Notes: generated from the sequence alone by a model not told the origin. 59,094 nt of DNA from JBFHFS01 sp041583495 (GCA_041583495.1 JBFHFS010000034.1:1-59094), one strand, 5' to 3'; positions 39,101-48,063 are shown, counted from the stretch's first letter. Numbers and translations: made by a program.

Positions 39101-42100
39101 CTGATAAATCGCTCTCAATTGCAGAACTAATGTTACCAATGGTCACTATCTCAAAGCCATTCAATTGAAAGATACCGTCATGCACCCATCTCCCGGCAGA
39201 ATGAATAAAAATATCATCCACACCACTGGCTTCTCCATCAATCCGAAAATATCTGTTCTGGGCCCAAATAGTCTGGAAGCCTGAAGTAGTCAGTTCTGTG
39301 ACCCCTAGAGATGGATATAAGCTGTGGGCCTTATTTACTGCTACCTCAAAATTAATACCCATACTTTCAGAAGTCATCCAATAGTGACCAAAGAGCTCAG
39401 AGGTCCATTGCTGATATGAAAGATCCCCGTTCAGGAATATCTCAACCTCCCAAAAACATTCAACACAATTATCATTTGAAAAGCTTGTTTTCCGAGTAAT
39501 GGGGTGATTGGTTATTTGCAATTGATCACTGCGTTCAATATTCAGCGTTTGGATCTGAGATGGGACAAGGGTCACTTTTGTCCCTTCCGACATTACACCA
39601 ATAAGCCGAGAGGTGACCTTGACAGTTAAATTTCCCTGCAATTTATGAAGCTTGCCATTACGGGAATCTCCACTATGAACGATTGAAAACAAAAACCGGA
39701 AATCCGCGGCATAGTTTTTCCCAGAAACAAGATCATATCTTTCGGTCCCGGTGGGCTCATTTGGATAAGCTTTAACAATCCCTGTTGAAGAACTTGCTTT
39801 CCCAAAATAAATAGTCTCTAAATAACCGGCCCGAAGCTCATTGCTGTTTTGAAAAATATCGTAAGGGCTTGATACCACACTGGTCTCAAAAGTCCCTGAA
39901 GCCGCACCATCAATTTCGGCCTGGGGGGTTAAAGAGCCCCCTCTCATCCGAACTGCTGAGATGCCCGCTCCCTCAGCTTTGTCTTCTATTGCAATAAGCC
40001 GTTCTTTGGGGTCAATAAAAATGCCTTGGCCAAACTCATTTTCGCTTTTTAAGACAGAATCAACCTCAAAGTCTCCAACGGTTCCTTTTCCTAAATGAAA
40101 GTTTGAGGCATTAATTTCCTTGGCAAAAAGCCCGGTCACGTCAATCATCTCGGCACTAACAGCCCCTGTCTTTATTCTGCCAGGACCAACAATGGTTTCA
40201 TTCAAAACCCACTGAAAATTATCCGTAACGGTTTCAGCCCAGAAATACTCTTCTATCCCTGCATCGGTGGTTTTTGCCCAAACATCATCAATATGATTAC
40301 GCTTTTCCGCAATAGTAGTCCATGCTACAGAGGGATCTGTTCCGCCAAAATACCGGGCCGATTTCTCATTTACAACATCCTCTATTAACCTGCCATTAGT
40401 AAAGGTAAAAGCCCCACGAATCTCCCCGGTTTCAAGATTGATCATTATCCCGGAAGCATCATTTTGAATGATGCCTGTGGAAATATTATTCCCAGAAATT
40501 AAGGTATACCCGTAGGTTGTTGTAAGTGTCCTTGCATCGTTGTTGACAGAACTCAGAACCCCAACCGGGAAATGATAATAATCCGGATCTTCCTCAACTT
40601 CAATTTTTGTCAGAGACAAAATAAACAATCCGGCAGGCGTGACTTTGGAGCATTTCGCATACAAGTAATAAGCCGATGATTCGGTCAATGTAACATCAAA
40701 AGAAGACATATTCCAGGTGCCAGGACTATCATAAGAATCATGAATAAGCTGGCCGCCGGTGGCTCCAAAACGGTTTTTATCTCCTCCTTTATTGGGTTCT
40801 AAAAAAGAGGTAAGCTGAAATTGACCAGCTGGTGAACCTATCAAAGCAATTTCTGCCTGAAGAGTTTCCAGCATGGCGGTAACCTCGACAATATCACGCC
40901 AGTTCCTGCGGGTGCGGGCTGGATCGAACATCTTATTTTGTCGTAAGGCTTTTTTCGCCTCCACACTATCAGAAATCAGTCTTTCTATTCGCGTTGGCTC
41001 AATAACGTCAGAGAGGGTTACCTGATATTCGTAAGGATCATCCACCAACCTGGTAAACTCTTTTACCCGCACATTTTTGTCAACACCTATTTTCGTATCA
41101 ACAACATGAATATAGTCCCCTGTCTGTAATATATTTGGCAAGGTGCCGTCAACCTCAAAAGTATCTTTCAGATAAAACCTATCTATTTTCAAAGAATACT
41201 CAACCCTTGGCTGTTTGTTTTGATTAAGATATTCCTGAGCCCGGGTCTGCAACTCGTTTTCAGCTGCTGTAACGTAGCTATCAGGCATGATAATATCTAA
41301 GATCACATACTTATCTCCTGCCTGGATTTGAAAGGCTGCCGAATCGGGATTAGGAAAAACAAGACCCCTCTCATCTTCAAAAGATTTAATCTTAAAAGTA
41401 TGTGTTGAATGATCGTATGATGCAATTTCAAATTCATACCCAGCCAGGTTACCGGTATTAAAATGGACTTTTGCGCTTTGGCCAGCAATTAACCACTTCG
41501 TATTACCTTCAGTGTCCTTTTCGTTCAGATCGAACATTTCAGAATCAACAAAAGTCTTTTCATCTGCACCTAAAGAAGAAACCTCTCCGATACGGTGTGG
41601 GAAAATATCATCAAAGATCCTGGAACCTTCAATAATCCCATAACTGGAATGATTATCACTATCCAGGAAAGGATCCCCAGGCAATTGGAGCCGTGTTGCA
41701 TTGGCCCGGTAACCGATCTTAATGTTTTTGTCCGAACCTTCGGCATAGAGACGGGTTATCACATTCTTTGAATCAACATTGCTACGAGAAAGGGAATAAA
41801 GTCCTTTACCCCTCCCATATTCAAGTTGCATGGAAAGAACGGATCCGGCTTCTTGTAAATTGATCACATAAGTGTTTCCTGACTTAGTAATCACGTATTC
41901 AGTCTCAAATTCCTCACATAAACGATTGAGAACAGCCAGGCAGTTTTCAGAATTGAAGGAAAGCGTTTTGGCCTCCGTTTCCGGCACCGTCCCAATAGTC
42001 CAAAGCCCTTGACCGAATGCACGTTCAAGGTTGTACTGCATTACAGTAAGAAAATCTTCAGCTGCGCCCGTTAATGGAAATTCCGAAGTAGGGTTAAAAC

Positions 42101-42416
42101 CGGTCCAGTCTGCACTTCGGTAAATTACTTTTGTGAGCTCATACTTAACCCCCTCAAAAGTTAAGTTGTATTTAAAAAGATTCTCTCCAATCCGTTCAGG
42201 TTCCCCAAGGGTGTTAAGGGTGTATTTCTCCCCAAAAACCTCAATCCAATCACCTATCAGAAAGTTAATATATCCAACTGATTCGACCTCCATGGCCACC
42301 ACATCCTCCCCCATCAGCACCCGTCTTTGCTCGGCAGCAACTATTTTAGACCGAGGATCTGTCCCCGGAAGCATATATGTAGAATTGTCTGCCCGTGTTA
42401 TTATAAGTTGTTCCAT
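36180..42416 (-). CDS. Giant tail-tip / tail-fibre protein with discoidin-like domain
   Basis: 2,078 residues. The N-terminal ~450 residues look like a tail-associated (Tal/gp44-like) hub: 'VESVGYINFLIGDWIEVFGEKYTL' and 'LAVLNRLCEEFETEYVITKSGNTYVINL'. The middle consists of fibre-type modules, including ~1170-1290 'FEGNIIQNGAAYETHAEKILTTND' and 'KAFCSDDSDKLGG' typical of phage fibres in this phylum. Residues ~1540-1680 hold an F5/8 type C-like domain ('NYWVEIKAFDEDGNNLAAGKPV', 'HTYIIVDLEEIKAVEKVQIWHN', 'SADGVTWYTVFDS'). The C-terminus is beta-rich. Likely adsorbs to a surface glycan of the host. Its start overlaps the distal tail gene by 16 bp. Confidence 0.85.
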   Translation of the reverse strand: MEQLIITRADNSTYMLPGTDPRSKIVAAEQRRVLMGEDVVAMEVESVGYINFLIGDWIEVFGEKYTLNTLGEPERIGENLFKYNLTFEGVKYELTKVIYRSADWTGFNPTSEFPLTGAAEDFLTVMQYNLERAFGQGLWTIGTVPETEAKTLSFNSENCLAVLNRLCEEFETEYVITKSGNTYVINLQEAGSVLSMQLEYGRGKGLYSLSRSNVDSKNVITRLYAEGSDKNIKIGYRANATRLQLPGDPFLDSDNHSSYGIIEGSRIFDDIFPHRIGEVSSLGADEKTFVDSEMFDLNEKDTEGNTKWLIAGQSAKVHFNTGNLAGYEFEIASYDHSTHTFKIKSFEDERGLVFPNPDSAAFQIQAGDKYVILDIIMPDSYVTAAENELQTRAQEYLNQNKQPRVEYSLKIDRFYLKDTFEVDGTLPNILQTGDYIHVVDTKIGVDKNVRVKEFTRLVDDPYEYQVTLSDVIEPTRIERLISDSVEAKKALRQNKMFDPARTRRNWRDIVEVTAMLETLQAEIALIGSPAGQFQLTSFLEPNKGGDKNRFGATGGQLIHDSYDSPGTWNMSSFDVTLTESSAYYLYAKCSKVTPAGLFILSLTKIEVEEDPDYYHFPVGVLSSVNNDARTLTTTYGYTLISGNNISTGIIQNDASGIMINLETGEIRGAFTFTNGRLIEDVVNEKSARYFGGTDPSVAWTTIAEKRNHIDDVWAKTTDAGIEEYFWAETVTDNFQWVLNETIVGPGRIKTGAVSAEMIDVTGLFAKEINASNFHLGKGTVGDFEVDSVLKSENEFGQGIFIDPKERLIAIEDKAEGAGISAVRMRGGSLTPQAEIDGAASGTFETSVVSSPYDIFQNSNELRAGYLETIYFGKASSSTGIVKAYPNEPTGTERYDLVSGKNYAADFRFLFSIVHSGDSRNGKLHKLQGNLTVKVTSRLIGVMSEGTKVTLVPSQIQTLNIERSDQLQITNHPITRKTSFSNDNCVECFWEVEIFLNGDLSYQQWTSELFGHYWMTSESMGINFEVAVNKAHSLYPSLGVTELTTSGFQTIWAQNRYFRIDGEASGVDDIFIHSAGRWVHDGIFQLNGFEIVTIGNISSAIESDLSAYATKQYVQEGFISASDPNVAKLNQANVFQADVTFEGNIIQNGAAYETHAEKILTTNDFIVMRDGAVSGLGSGVSGLKVKRADGINDLVLGAGSDAIARVGWDGDSLQAIATREDSPLNGGHAYWDATTSMFKTRAKAFCSDDSDKLGGCSSGDYLRRNVNEVITSQFSFRSTLGSRGIYLQDYNGTKVGELSWNPSQFFIRNAADEKYFNIDWVGGKIGIGVSVPSEMLDIAGNIKAQQGKFSSDLIDTNWGGVDGFSGSGWKLDSTENHLMLDRLTVRGRMDVYEMVINQIRATNGSLWISDSMKVTTGYRFDEWDIENIQLNFDNEGGNLVCPFKLYDIVQAQKFDGRNIIKVVGRVWEVGTTFFRIKTNGYCEDVIDLSVLTGLEFVRIGNTSDSDRQGALYLTSSDADSPYIEVIDGVSDAKFTIPRNIRYIRDWSNGSTLNGGNYWVEIKAFDEDGNNLAAGKPVYDINGTKYTGSRVTDEVVSPSYLFGSQFGTHTYIIVDLEEIKAVEKVQIWHNYATTYIVHNSKTEVSADGVTWYTVFDSAIEGEYEETSAGKEHILGAKRTKLRIGKLSGISGQSGYGICGLKNGQEAFVISQDYARIAGVNFDNEKLYTDNWSLKKDGSFSFGGGKITGDPSGNMQIDGELVSNIIKSSNWDGANGLMIDLDNGLVHLGNTIVLDSYLNQVQVKDSGSETVGVKISNSDLAPASAGAGAFVISDIPKISPTPLNIGDYEFLIKSIERWVNSDGTLSSSSVNISNSLSVGTYYNLSFDVKLSRYKKLLRETTNVSKGGTSSFIPNSNGDYVGGKVTVYNGSEIIYSSNISFSNGTTLDVMKTINFGFNASSSSLIVKFEIFDRDHASYIEYVANEIIGYDKNEYSIGVYLNLGTGTLGRIELSSDSSLVELSSKGIQVLYNETKYLRCDNSSLGKIIDSKGDVEIMSSDGRQGIRITNAEIKKCVNGVWTDL

Positions 42417-43045
42417 ACCACTTCACAATTAGTCGAAAAACCTGTAATCTCTTCAATAACTCCTGCCAGTACTAAATGATATGTGCCGGCATCTGAGTAG
42501 GTATGTGTCCGCGTTACCATTCCGCTTGCTGTCTCCTTCGTCCCGTCTCCCCAGAAAATCGTAATCAGCTTTTCAGAGGTTAGTGTAATTGAAGGCTGCT
42601 CAGCAAGCGGGTCGGAAACAACGAATTTCAACACCCTTTTCACCGGCTCCGGCTCGATTAACTTTAAAGTGAACTCCCAAACGTTCGTTCCACTGGCCCA
42701 ACGGTTATTAATTTCCACTTTCCCGCTTTGATAAACTTCATAAACCAGCATCTTACCCTCACCCGTGTCAATCATTAATCTTTGAGTACCTGCTTTTGCC
42801 AACTCCCGGAAAAATGAATTTGCTTTCTGGATCGTATCCACTTTATCAATCCCTGTAATAAAGCACTCAAGGGTTATTTCCCGGCTTTCATATCGGGGTG
42901 AGGATAAGTCCACCACCTTACCATGATACCCGTCCCAATCCATCTCCTTTGGTTCCTTGATTTTTAAACCATCAATTAACCCCTTACTTCTTGACACATA
43001 CACGCCAAAGTCCCTGAAATTGGTGCCGTTTAAGAAATATCTCAT
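42401..43045 (-). CDS. Distal tail protein (Dit-like) with C-terminal PKD-like domain
   Basis: 214 residues. 'FLNGTNFRDFGVYVSRSKGLIDGLKIKEP' and 'SREITLECFITG' followed by 'NNRWASGTNVWEFTLKLIEPEP' are typical of distal tail proteins that join tube and tip. From ~150, 'EKLITIFWGDGTKETASGMVTRTHTYSDAGTYHLVLAG' has the WGDG...HTY...GTY pattern of a PKD domain, a carbohydrate or protein-binding module. It lies between the tape measure and tip genes, the usual Dit position, with 4-bp overlap to the former. Confidence 0.8.
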   Translation of the reverse strand: MRYFLNGTNFRDFGVYVSRSKGLIDGLKIKEPKEMDWDGYHGKVVDLSSPRYESREITLECFITGIDKVDTIQKANSFFRELAKAGTQRLMIDTGEGKMLVYEVYQSGKVEINNRWASGTNVWEFTLKLIEPEPVKRVLKFVVSDPLAEQPSITLTSEKLITIFWGDGTKETASGMVTRTHTYSDAGTYHLVLAGVIEEITGFSTNCEVVWNNL

Positions 43046-46000
43046 AATCCTTTCGCTTTTAAGGGATCCGAACCGCTTCCCTTTATAACATTAAGCTTAC
43101 TATCAATGCTTTCCAAATACCTATTATATCTTGTATTTGCAGCGATTTCAGACTGATACCTGATGGATTCGTTCATGATCCTAAGAGACTCGGCCTGGTT
43201 AATTCTGATAGCGTTCATTTGTCCACCAATAAGACTAGCGGTTTCCTCCGAAACCCCTTTCACGGCCCCGGTCAATGAAGCATCCTCTCCACCGCCCCAC
43301 AAATGAAACCCAGCTTGCTCTCCTTGCTTCCTAGCTTCATCCAATGCCTTATTGAAATCGTCTGTGGCATTGCTGGTCCTCTCAAACATCCTTGAAAAAT
43401 CATCAATCCATGAGCGATCTCCTCCGAGATCATAGGAAGATTCCATTTCCTCCTGTAACTGATCGAAAATACTGCCATAAACCTGCTGAAATATCATTTG
43501 AGACAAGATGTCTTCAAGAGTGTTTTCTACACTTTCCCCAAACTCTTTTGCCGCATCGGTTCCATCCTCAAAAGCGGAAACAAGAGCATTCCGTAAATCA
43601 TCCCCCATTCCTCCTGCCAGATCTCCTATGACACTCTTTATTTGCTCTTGGGCTTCCTTTACACTTTCCGACCAGTCAATAGCATTTTGAAGCGTTTCTT
43701 TGGTCGATTTGCTAATAAGATCCTGATCAATTAAGGTCTGAGCTAGTTCAACATTTAACTGCTTTTGTCCATCTTCGGCCTTCTGAATCAATTCAGGATA
43801 TTCGGCCAAAAGATCCCCATAGACATCCTTTTTCTTTTTCCCTCCAAACAGGCCTCCAATAGCCCCGGCAATACCCCCAACAACCGCCCCAATGGCTGTT
43901 CCTACCACAGGGACCACAGAACCGATTGCAGCACCGGCAGCGGCCCCTCCCCCAAGTCCAGCCCCTATACTTCCCCAATCAACAGCATCTCGCTTACCGA
44001 TCTTTGCCTCTCCCTCATCCAGTTGCGCCAAGTTTTCTAAATATCCTTTATTAGCATCCCGAAGGGCATTAATCCCGCTTGTCAAACGTCCCTCCTGGTC
44101 TTTCATGAACACATTCTCATTCAACTCTGCCTGAAGTCTCAGCTGTTCATTAAGAGCAAGATTGTATTCATGCTGTTGCTGTCTTATTGAATAATAGAAT
44201 GCTTCTTCGACTGCCTTTCTCTCTTTTGCTGAATTAATGAGCATCCCGGTAACCTGAAGAGCACCATTAAGGCCGGCCGTAATAACCCCAAGGGTATCCC
44301 CTTCAGCAGACATCTTGGCAATATTCCCAACCTGGCCAACCGCATCAGCCACCCCATTCATCAGATCCCCCATCTCACTGTCAAACTCACCCACTGTCCT
44401 GGCCAATTCCTGCATTTGATAGGCTGTATCAATCAGTTTATTGCTGAACCCGGTTAGATTCTCAACATTCATGGCTGATCGTGTTGCCTTACCAATATCT
44501 TCCCACCTCTTTTTGGCGGCGTCCATACTGGCCAGTTGTAAACTATCGGGTGTAATACTATTGGCAGCAGTTACTCCCTTCCCGTTTAATTTGCCAGGGG
44601 TTTGGTCTTTGCTTAAAATTATTCCGCTGTTAGTCGCTGCCTGGTAAATGGCAACCTTTGCCTGGATGTTGTTCTTAAAGGATTCAAGCTGATTAATCAA
44701 ATATTCCTCATAGTCCTTCCCTTGCCTTATAAGGTCTTTATAATACTCCTCAACAGCTCCCTTATCCTCTTCTCTGGCCGATCTTAGAGCATCATTATAG
44801 GCCTCATAGGCTTTCTTCTGATCAGAGAGTGTCTTCTCATATGCGCTCACATCAAAGACGGATTCTGCTCCTCCTTCGCTTCCGCCATCATCCTTCCCAA
44901 ATAAGTCTTCCAGTTGTTCGGCTGCCTCTTTCGATATCTGGGATAATTGTTTCTTTAATTCATCGAGAGAATCGATCTGACCCTGTAATCTTTTTTGAGC
45001 TGCTTCAACTGCCTGAGGGGAATTGAGGATTTCAAGCCTTTTTATTTCAGCCTCAGTTTGCTGAATCAGTCCCTTTAAAACCTGTTGTTGCGAGAGATTC
45101 TCTGTGATCCTGGCCTGTTCGGACTTTAAGATCATCTCTTCTTTTAGCTTTTCGATGACCTTTCCTCGCTCAACATCAATCTGACTTAAGAACTCCTTTT
45201 CATCCTGTAAATTCTTGAGGTTAGTGCCGTATTTGGAATTCAATTTTTCAATCAGTGTTGATCGTTCCCTTGTTCCGGCATTAGTATTCTTGAGTTGGGT
45301 AAATAAAGCCTCAGCGGATTGCTTCTCTTTGCCAAATTGCTCTGTTATATCTTTGGTAACATCAACGGCTTCTTTTTGCTCCTTGTTGAACATTGGCAAA
45401 ATCGTTACCACTGCCGCAATTCCGGCCGCCAATAAGCCCCAAGGATTCGCCTTTGCAGCTGTATTGAATGCAATCTGCGCCCGGGTAGCGGAATTAATTC
45501 CCTTGGTCATTAATTGAAGTGACCGGATAGTCTGACCAAGAGCCATGGCTTTTTGGGCCATCCATGCAGCCACAACTGCGGCCTTGTATGCACCATAGGA
45601 AGCGATCACCACCTTTAAAACATCGATTACCGTCTCATAATTCTCGACCAGCGAATTAAGAGTTCCAATTCCGCTATAAATGATGCCTTCATTCTTTTGT
45701 CCTATCTCATTCAGCATTCTATCCCAGGCATCCCCCAGGTTGGAAATCTGACCCGTCAGGGATCCGGACTGTTTTTCCATCAGATTATAGAACTGTCCCC
45801 CTTCATCGGTCATATTCTTAATGGCCTGTTGGAGTTCCTCAAACCCGATCTTTCCCTGTTCGGCCATCTTGTATATCTCTTTGTCTGTGGCTCCAACCAC
45901 TTCGGCCAGCTCCGAGATAATCGGGATCCCTCTTTCGGCAAATTGGTTTAACTCTTCGGCCTGCATCTTCCCTTTGGCCGAAACTTTTCCATAGGCCTGA

Positions 46001-46452
46001 ATCAAATCAGTTATCGGAACCGAGGCCCCGGCTGCAAGATCTCCCAACCTCCGGAGACTCTCCCCAACCTGGTCAGTGGGTTCTTTAAATGCAAGAAGTC
46101 TTTTGGCTCCCTGCCCTAGTTCTGTGAGAGAAAAAGGCGTTTTGGCCGCTAAACTCACCACCTCGGCCATCAGCTTATCGGCCTCACTCTTACTTCCAAG
46201 CATCGTTTGAAGGGCAATATCCAGCTGTTGAAATTCACCTCTGACCTGGATAACCTGATCCAGGAAACCCTCTGCGGCCGTAATGGAGAAATAACCGGCC
46301 ATGGCTGCCCCTATTCTCTTGAAGGTGCTGTCAATTTGAGTGCCTTGCGTCTGAACATCCTTTGTAAAATTGGTCATACGCTTATTTATCTCCCTCAACT
46401 CTCGTTTAAGTTGATCAGCATCCAACTGCGCTTCAAAATATAGGTTCGCCAT
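43042..46452 (-). CDS. Tail tape measure protein
   Basis: About 1,136 residues from ATG 46452 ('MANLYFEAQLDADQLKREL'); an ATG 13 codons upstream overlaps the frameshifted chaperone product and is not preferred. The N-terminal part contains 'TMLGSKSEADKLMAEVVSLAAKTPFSLTELGQGAKRLLAF' and 'QAYGKVSAKGKMQAEELNQFAERGIPIISELA', the classic TMP_2 domain. Coiled coils (~420-560), and a Gly/Ala-rich hydrophobic stretch 'GAGLGGGAAAGAAIGSVVPVVGTAIGAVVGGIAGAIGG' region (~830-870, quoted in parts only as GAAIGSVVPVVGTAIGAVVG) follow. It sets tail length and may insert into membrane. At ~3.4 kb it implies a tail of roughly 170 nm by the usual 1.5 Å per residue relation. Confidence 0.95.
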   Translation of the reverse strand: MANLYFEAQLDADQLKRELREINKRMTNFTKDVQTQGTQIDSTFKRIGAAMAGYFSITAAEGFLDQVIQVRGEFQQLDIALQTMLGSKSEADKLMAEVVSLAAKTPFSLTELGQGAKRLLAFKEPTDQVGESLRRLGDLAAGASVPITDLIQAYGKVSAKGKMQAEELNQFAERGIPIISELAEVVGATDKEIYKMAEQGKIGFEELQQAIKNMTDEGGQFYNLMEKQSGSLTGQISNLGDAWDRMLNEIGQKNEGIIYSGIGTLNSLVENYETVIDVLKVVIASYGAYKAAVVAAWMAQKAMALGQTIRSLQLMTKGINSATRAQIAFNTAAKANPWGLLAAGIAAVVTILPMFNKEQKEAVDVTKDITEQFGKEKQSAEALFTQLKNTNAGTRERSTLIEKLNSKYGTNLKNLQDEKEFLSQIDVERGKVIEKLKEEMILKSEQARITENLSQQQVLKGLIQQTEAEIKRLEILNSPQAVEAAQKRLQGQIDSLDELKKQLSQISKEAAEQLEDLFGKDDGGSEGGAESVFDVSAYEKTLSDQKKAYEAYNDALRSAREEDKGAVEEYYKDLIRQGKDYEEYLINQLESFKNNIQAKVAIYQAATNSGIILSKDQTPGKLNGKGVTAANSITPDSLQLASMDAAKKRWEDIGKATRSAMNVENLTGFSNKLIDTAYQMQELARTVGEFDSEMGDLMNGVADAVGQVGNIAKMSAEGDTLGVITAGLNGALQVTGMLINSAKERKAVEEAFYYSIRQQQHEYNLALNEQLRLQAELNENVFMKDQEGRLTSGINALRDANKGYLENLAQLDEGEAKIGKRDAVDWGSIGAGLGGGAAAGAAIGSVVPVVGTAIGAVVGGIAGAIGGLFGGKKKKDVYGDLLAEYPELIQKAEDGQKQLNVELAQTLIDQDLISKSTKETLQNAIDWSESVKEAQEQIKSVIGDLAGGMGDDLRNALVSAFEDGTDAAKEFGESVENTLEDILSQMIFQQVYGSIFDQLQEEMESSYDLGGDRSWIDDFSRMFERTSNATDDFNKALDEARKQGEQAGFHLWGGGEDASLTGAVKGVSEETASLIGGQMNAIRINQAESLRIMNESIRYQSEIAANTRYNRYLESIDSKLNVIKGSGSDPLKAKGL

Positions 46453-46453
46453 T

Positions 46454-46714
46454 TCAAGAGTATTTTGCGAACAGGGCCCTCTCCTGTTCAAGTGAATTGA
46501 TTTTCACCGATTCATCTTTTTTGTCACTTTCGTAATCATACCAGGGCAGATCAGCCAGCATCATTTGAAGGTTTATCCAACTGACCCGCCAGAGTATTTC
46601 TTGGTAACTGTATCCGAAGGTTTTTGTGGCTCCGGCGATGCTCCCCCAGATGGTTTTTCCTCCTCTTTGCTTGCTATCAGAAGATTTACCCCGCCTATCA
46701 ACTGAGTAGTGAAA
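46454..46714 (-). CDS. Minus-one frame extension of the tail assembly chaperone (GT-like)
   Basis: From the T9 run onward the -1 frame is open for 86 codons and ends one base before the tape measure ATG, filling a gap that would otherwise hold no gene. It has no start of its own large enough to be credible (only 36 codons after its first Met). Its sequence 'SIAGATKTFGYSYQEILWRV' and 'SWINLQMMLADLPWYDYES' looks like folded protein, while the overlapping zero frame is a low-complexity tail. Fused product: 131 + 86 = 217 residues. This mirrors the lambda G/GT arrangement. Confidence 0.7.
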   Translation of the reverse strand, partial: FHYSVDRRGKSSDSKQRGGKTIWGSIAGATKTFGYSYQEILWRVSWINLQMMLADLPWYDYESDKKDESVKINSLEQERALFAKYS

Positions 46715-47106
46715 AAAAAATCCTCAACTGACATTTGACGGACAACAAGAGTCGAAAGGGTATTCAGTTCTTTGGCTGTCAACTTGAACCTTAACCACCA
46801 GGCAAACAGGCCAGAAAACCGATTCAGAAAACGGGAATTCAGGATACCACAAGCCACCACCTTTGAAAGAACTACAATATTCCCTGGATGCTTAAGGGTT
46901 GCAGCGATAGGCTCGTTTTCAATATCCAGTTGTTTAAGAGCTCCCGCATATTTCGATATCCTGATAACAGTACCCAAATAAAGGGGTTTGACAGATAGGT
47001 TCCACTCCCGGCCCATCCATCTCACACCAAACGTTGCACCCTTGTTCAGTATGACATCAGCTGCCCTGCCCTCTATATGTGAGTTGTTCCTACCCTGTTT
47101 ATCCAT
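46573..47106 (-). CDS. Tail assembly chaperone, zero-frame product (G-like)
   Basis: 177 residues. A conserved-looking globular part (1-~140, 'LYLGTVIRISKYAGALKQLDIE', 'GLFAWWLRFKLTAKELNTLSTLVVRQMSVEDFFF') is followed by a low-complexity tail 'EEEKPSGGASPEPQKPS'. At codons 129-132 the gene has nine T residues (46720-46712), giving the slippery heptamer T-TTT-TTT in frame. Position directly upstream of the tape measure gene and a -1 frame extension identify it as the tail assembly chaperone. It overlaps the lysozyme gene by 34 bp. Confidence 0.72.
   Translation of the reverse strand: MDKQGRNNSHIEGRAADVILNKGATFGVRWMGREWNLSVKPLYLGTVIRISKYAGALKQLDIENEPIAATLKHPGNIVVLSKVVACGILNSRFLNRFSGLFAWWLRFKLTAKELNTLSTLVVRQMSVEDFFFTTQLIGGVNLLIASKEEEKPSGGASPEPQKPSDTVTKKYSGGSVG
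46712..46720 (-). promoter_or_regulatory. Slippery T9 run, probable -1 ribosomal frameshift site
   Basis: In the zero frame the run reads GAT-TTT-TTT-TTC. Tandem tRNA slippage on T-TTT-TTT by one base gives TTT-CAC-TAC and enters the 86-codon downstream frame. An undercounted T (T10 in reality) would give a single 217-residue ORF instead. Confidence 0.65.
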
Positions 47107-47549
47107 CCTTTAAGAAATATTTTAAGTCTTGGTCTTTTCACCGCTATCTTGATATAATACTCAATCCGGGCCTTCTCATACCCATCTTTCAAATGGCTGA
47201 GGTTAACCGCCCTAAGAGTGCAAGGTCCAATAAGACCATCAACTTTCACCCTGGCAATCCGTTGAAGAATCCTTATGGCCGTTTTAGGCCCTGCATTTAC
47301 TCCATGGTCGAATACATGCAGGGCCAATTCAAGATCCTCTATCCCCTCAAGATTCATCCTTTCCCAATAATGCCTCCTATAAATTTCTTTTGCCCTTTCA
47401 ACCGTCAAGGCTTTGATATCCACCTGCGGAAAAGCCCGCTTTGAAATTCCATATTTGGTCTCTCCTCCTGGGTCATTCGGATTATTCACATAACCTCCCT
47501 CATGCCTTAAAATAACCGGAATACATATATCAAACTTTCCCATTATCAT
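47073..47549 (-). CDS. GH108-type endolysin (lysozyme)
   Basis: 158 residues. 'VILRHEGGYVNNPNDPGGETKYGISKRAF' carries the catalytic Glu17 in the HEGGY motif of glycoside hydrolase family 108, and 'YRRHYWERMNLEGIEDLELALHVFDHGVNAGPKTAIRILQ' plus the peptidoglycan-binding-like C-terminus 'KVDGLIGPCTLRAVN' match the family. It cuts the glycan strands of peptidoglycan during lysis. No signal peptide is present, so it needs a holin; two holin-like genes lie immediately upstream with ~20-bp and 4-bp overlaps. The position inside the tail module is unusual. Confidence 0.92.
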   Translation of the reverse strand: MIMGKFDICIPVILRHEGGYVNNPNDPGGETKYGISKRAFPQVDIKALTVERAKEIYRRHYWERMNLEGIEDLELALHVFDHGVNAGPKTAIRILQRIARVKVDGLIGPCTLRAVNLSHLKDGYEKARIEYYIKIAVKRPRLKIFLKGWINRVGTTHI

Positions 47550-48063
47550 TGATATTTTTCTTTACCATGGAACGAACCGTCAGAAAGATCTCATCTGCCA
47601 ACTTTAATATCTTGAAAGAATACCCTAACCTCTCAAAATTCTCATCAATAGATCTCAGCTCCCACAGAAAAATGTGGACAAGCACATAAAAATGAATGAT
47701 TTTAAAAGGAGCTTTCATCCAGTCCAACCCCAGATAGATAAGCTCCTTTCTTAGAAATAAGGAAACGGCAAGGAACACCATGTAACTTCCGAATTTAAAG
47801 ACCCATCCCAATCCTTTCTTTGAGATCCACTTCTTTCCCTCTTTTCGTGATGCCTTAAGGCCCGTAACATAGTCCGTAACCATCACAAAGAATAAAAGGA
47901 TAAAGAGGGCCCCGCTGATACCAACAAACCTTTCCGAAAAACCTGATACCAGCGAGAACATCCCTCCAATAACACCTCCATAGAAGGATGAGATCTTGAC
48001 TTTAAACTCTGAAAAATCAAATAACCTAAACAGGAATCTAAGGTGTTCCATTATGCCCGTCAT
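47530..48063 (-). CDS. Phage holin (Holin_4/toxin-secretion type)
   Basis: 177 residues. Hydrophobic segments at about 28-45, 48-66, 88-104 and 115-132, with 'FFVMVTDYVTGLKASRKEGKKWISKKGLGWVFKFGSYM' in between, the signature region of the phage_holin_4_1 family. It forms lethal lesions in the inner membrane and lets the lysozyme out. Basic C-terminal tail ('RSMVKKNINDNGKV'). The start overlaps the upstream membrane protein gene by 4 bp, and the end overlaps the lysozyme gene by 20 bp. Confidence 0.85.
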   Translation of the reverse strand: MTGIMEHLRFLFRLFDFSEFKVKISSFYGGVIGGMFSLVSGFSERFVGISGALFILLFFVMVTDYVTGLKASRKEGKKWISKKGLGWVFKFGSYMVFLAVSLFLRKELIYLGLDWMKAPFKIIHFYVLVHIFLWELRSIDENFERLGYSFKILKLADEIFLTVRSMVKKNINDNGKV

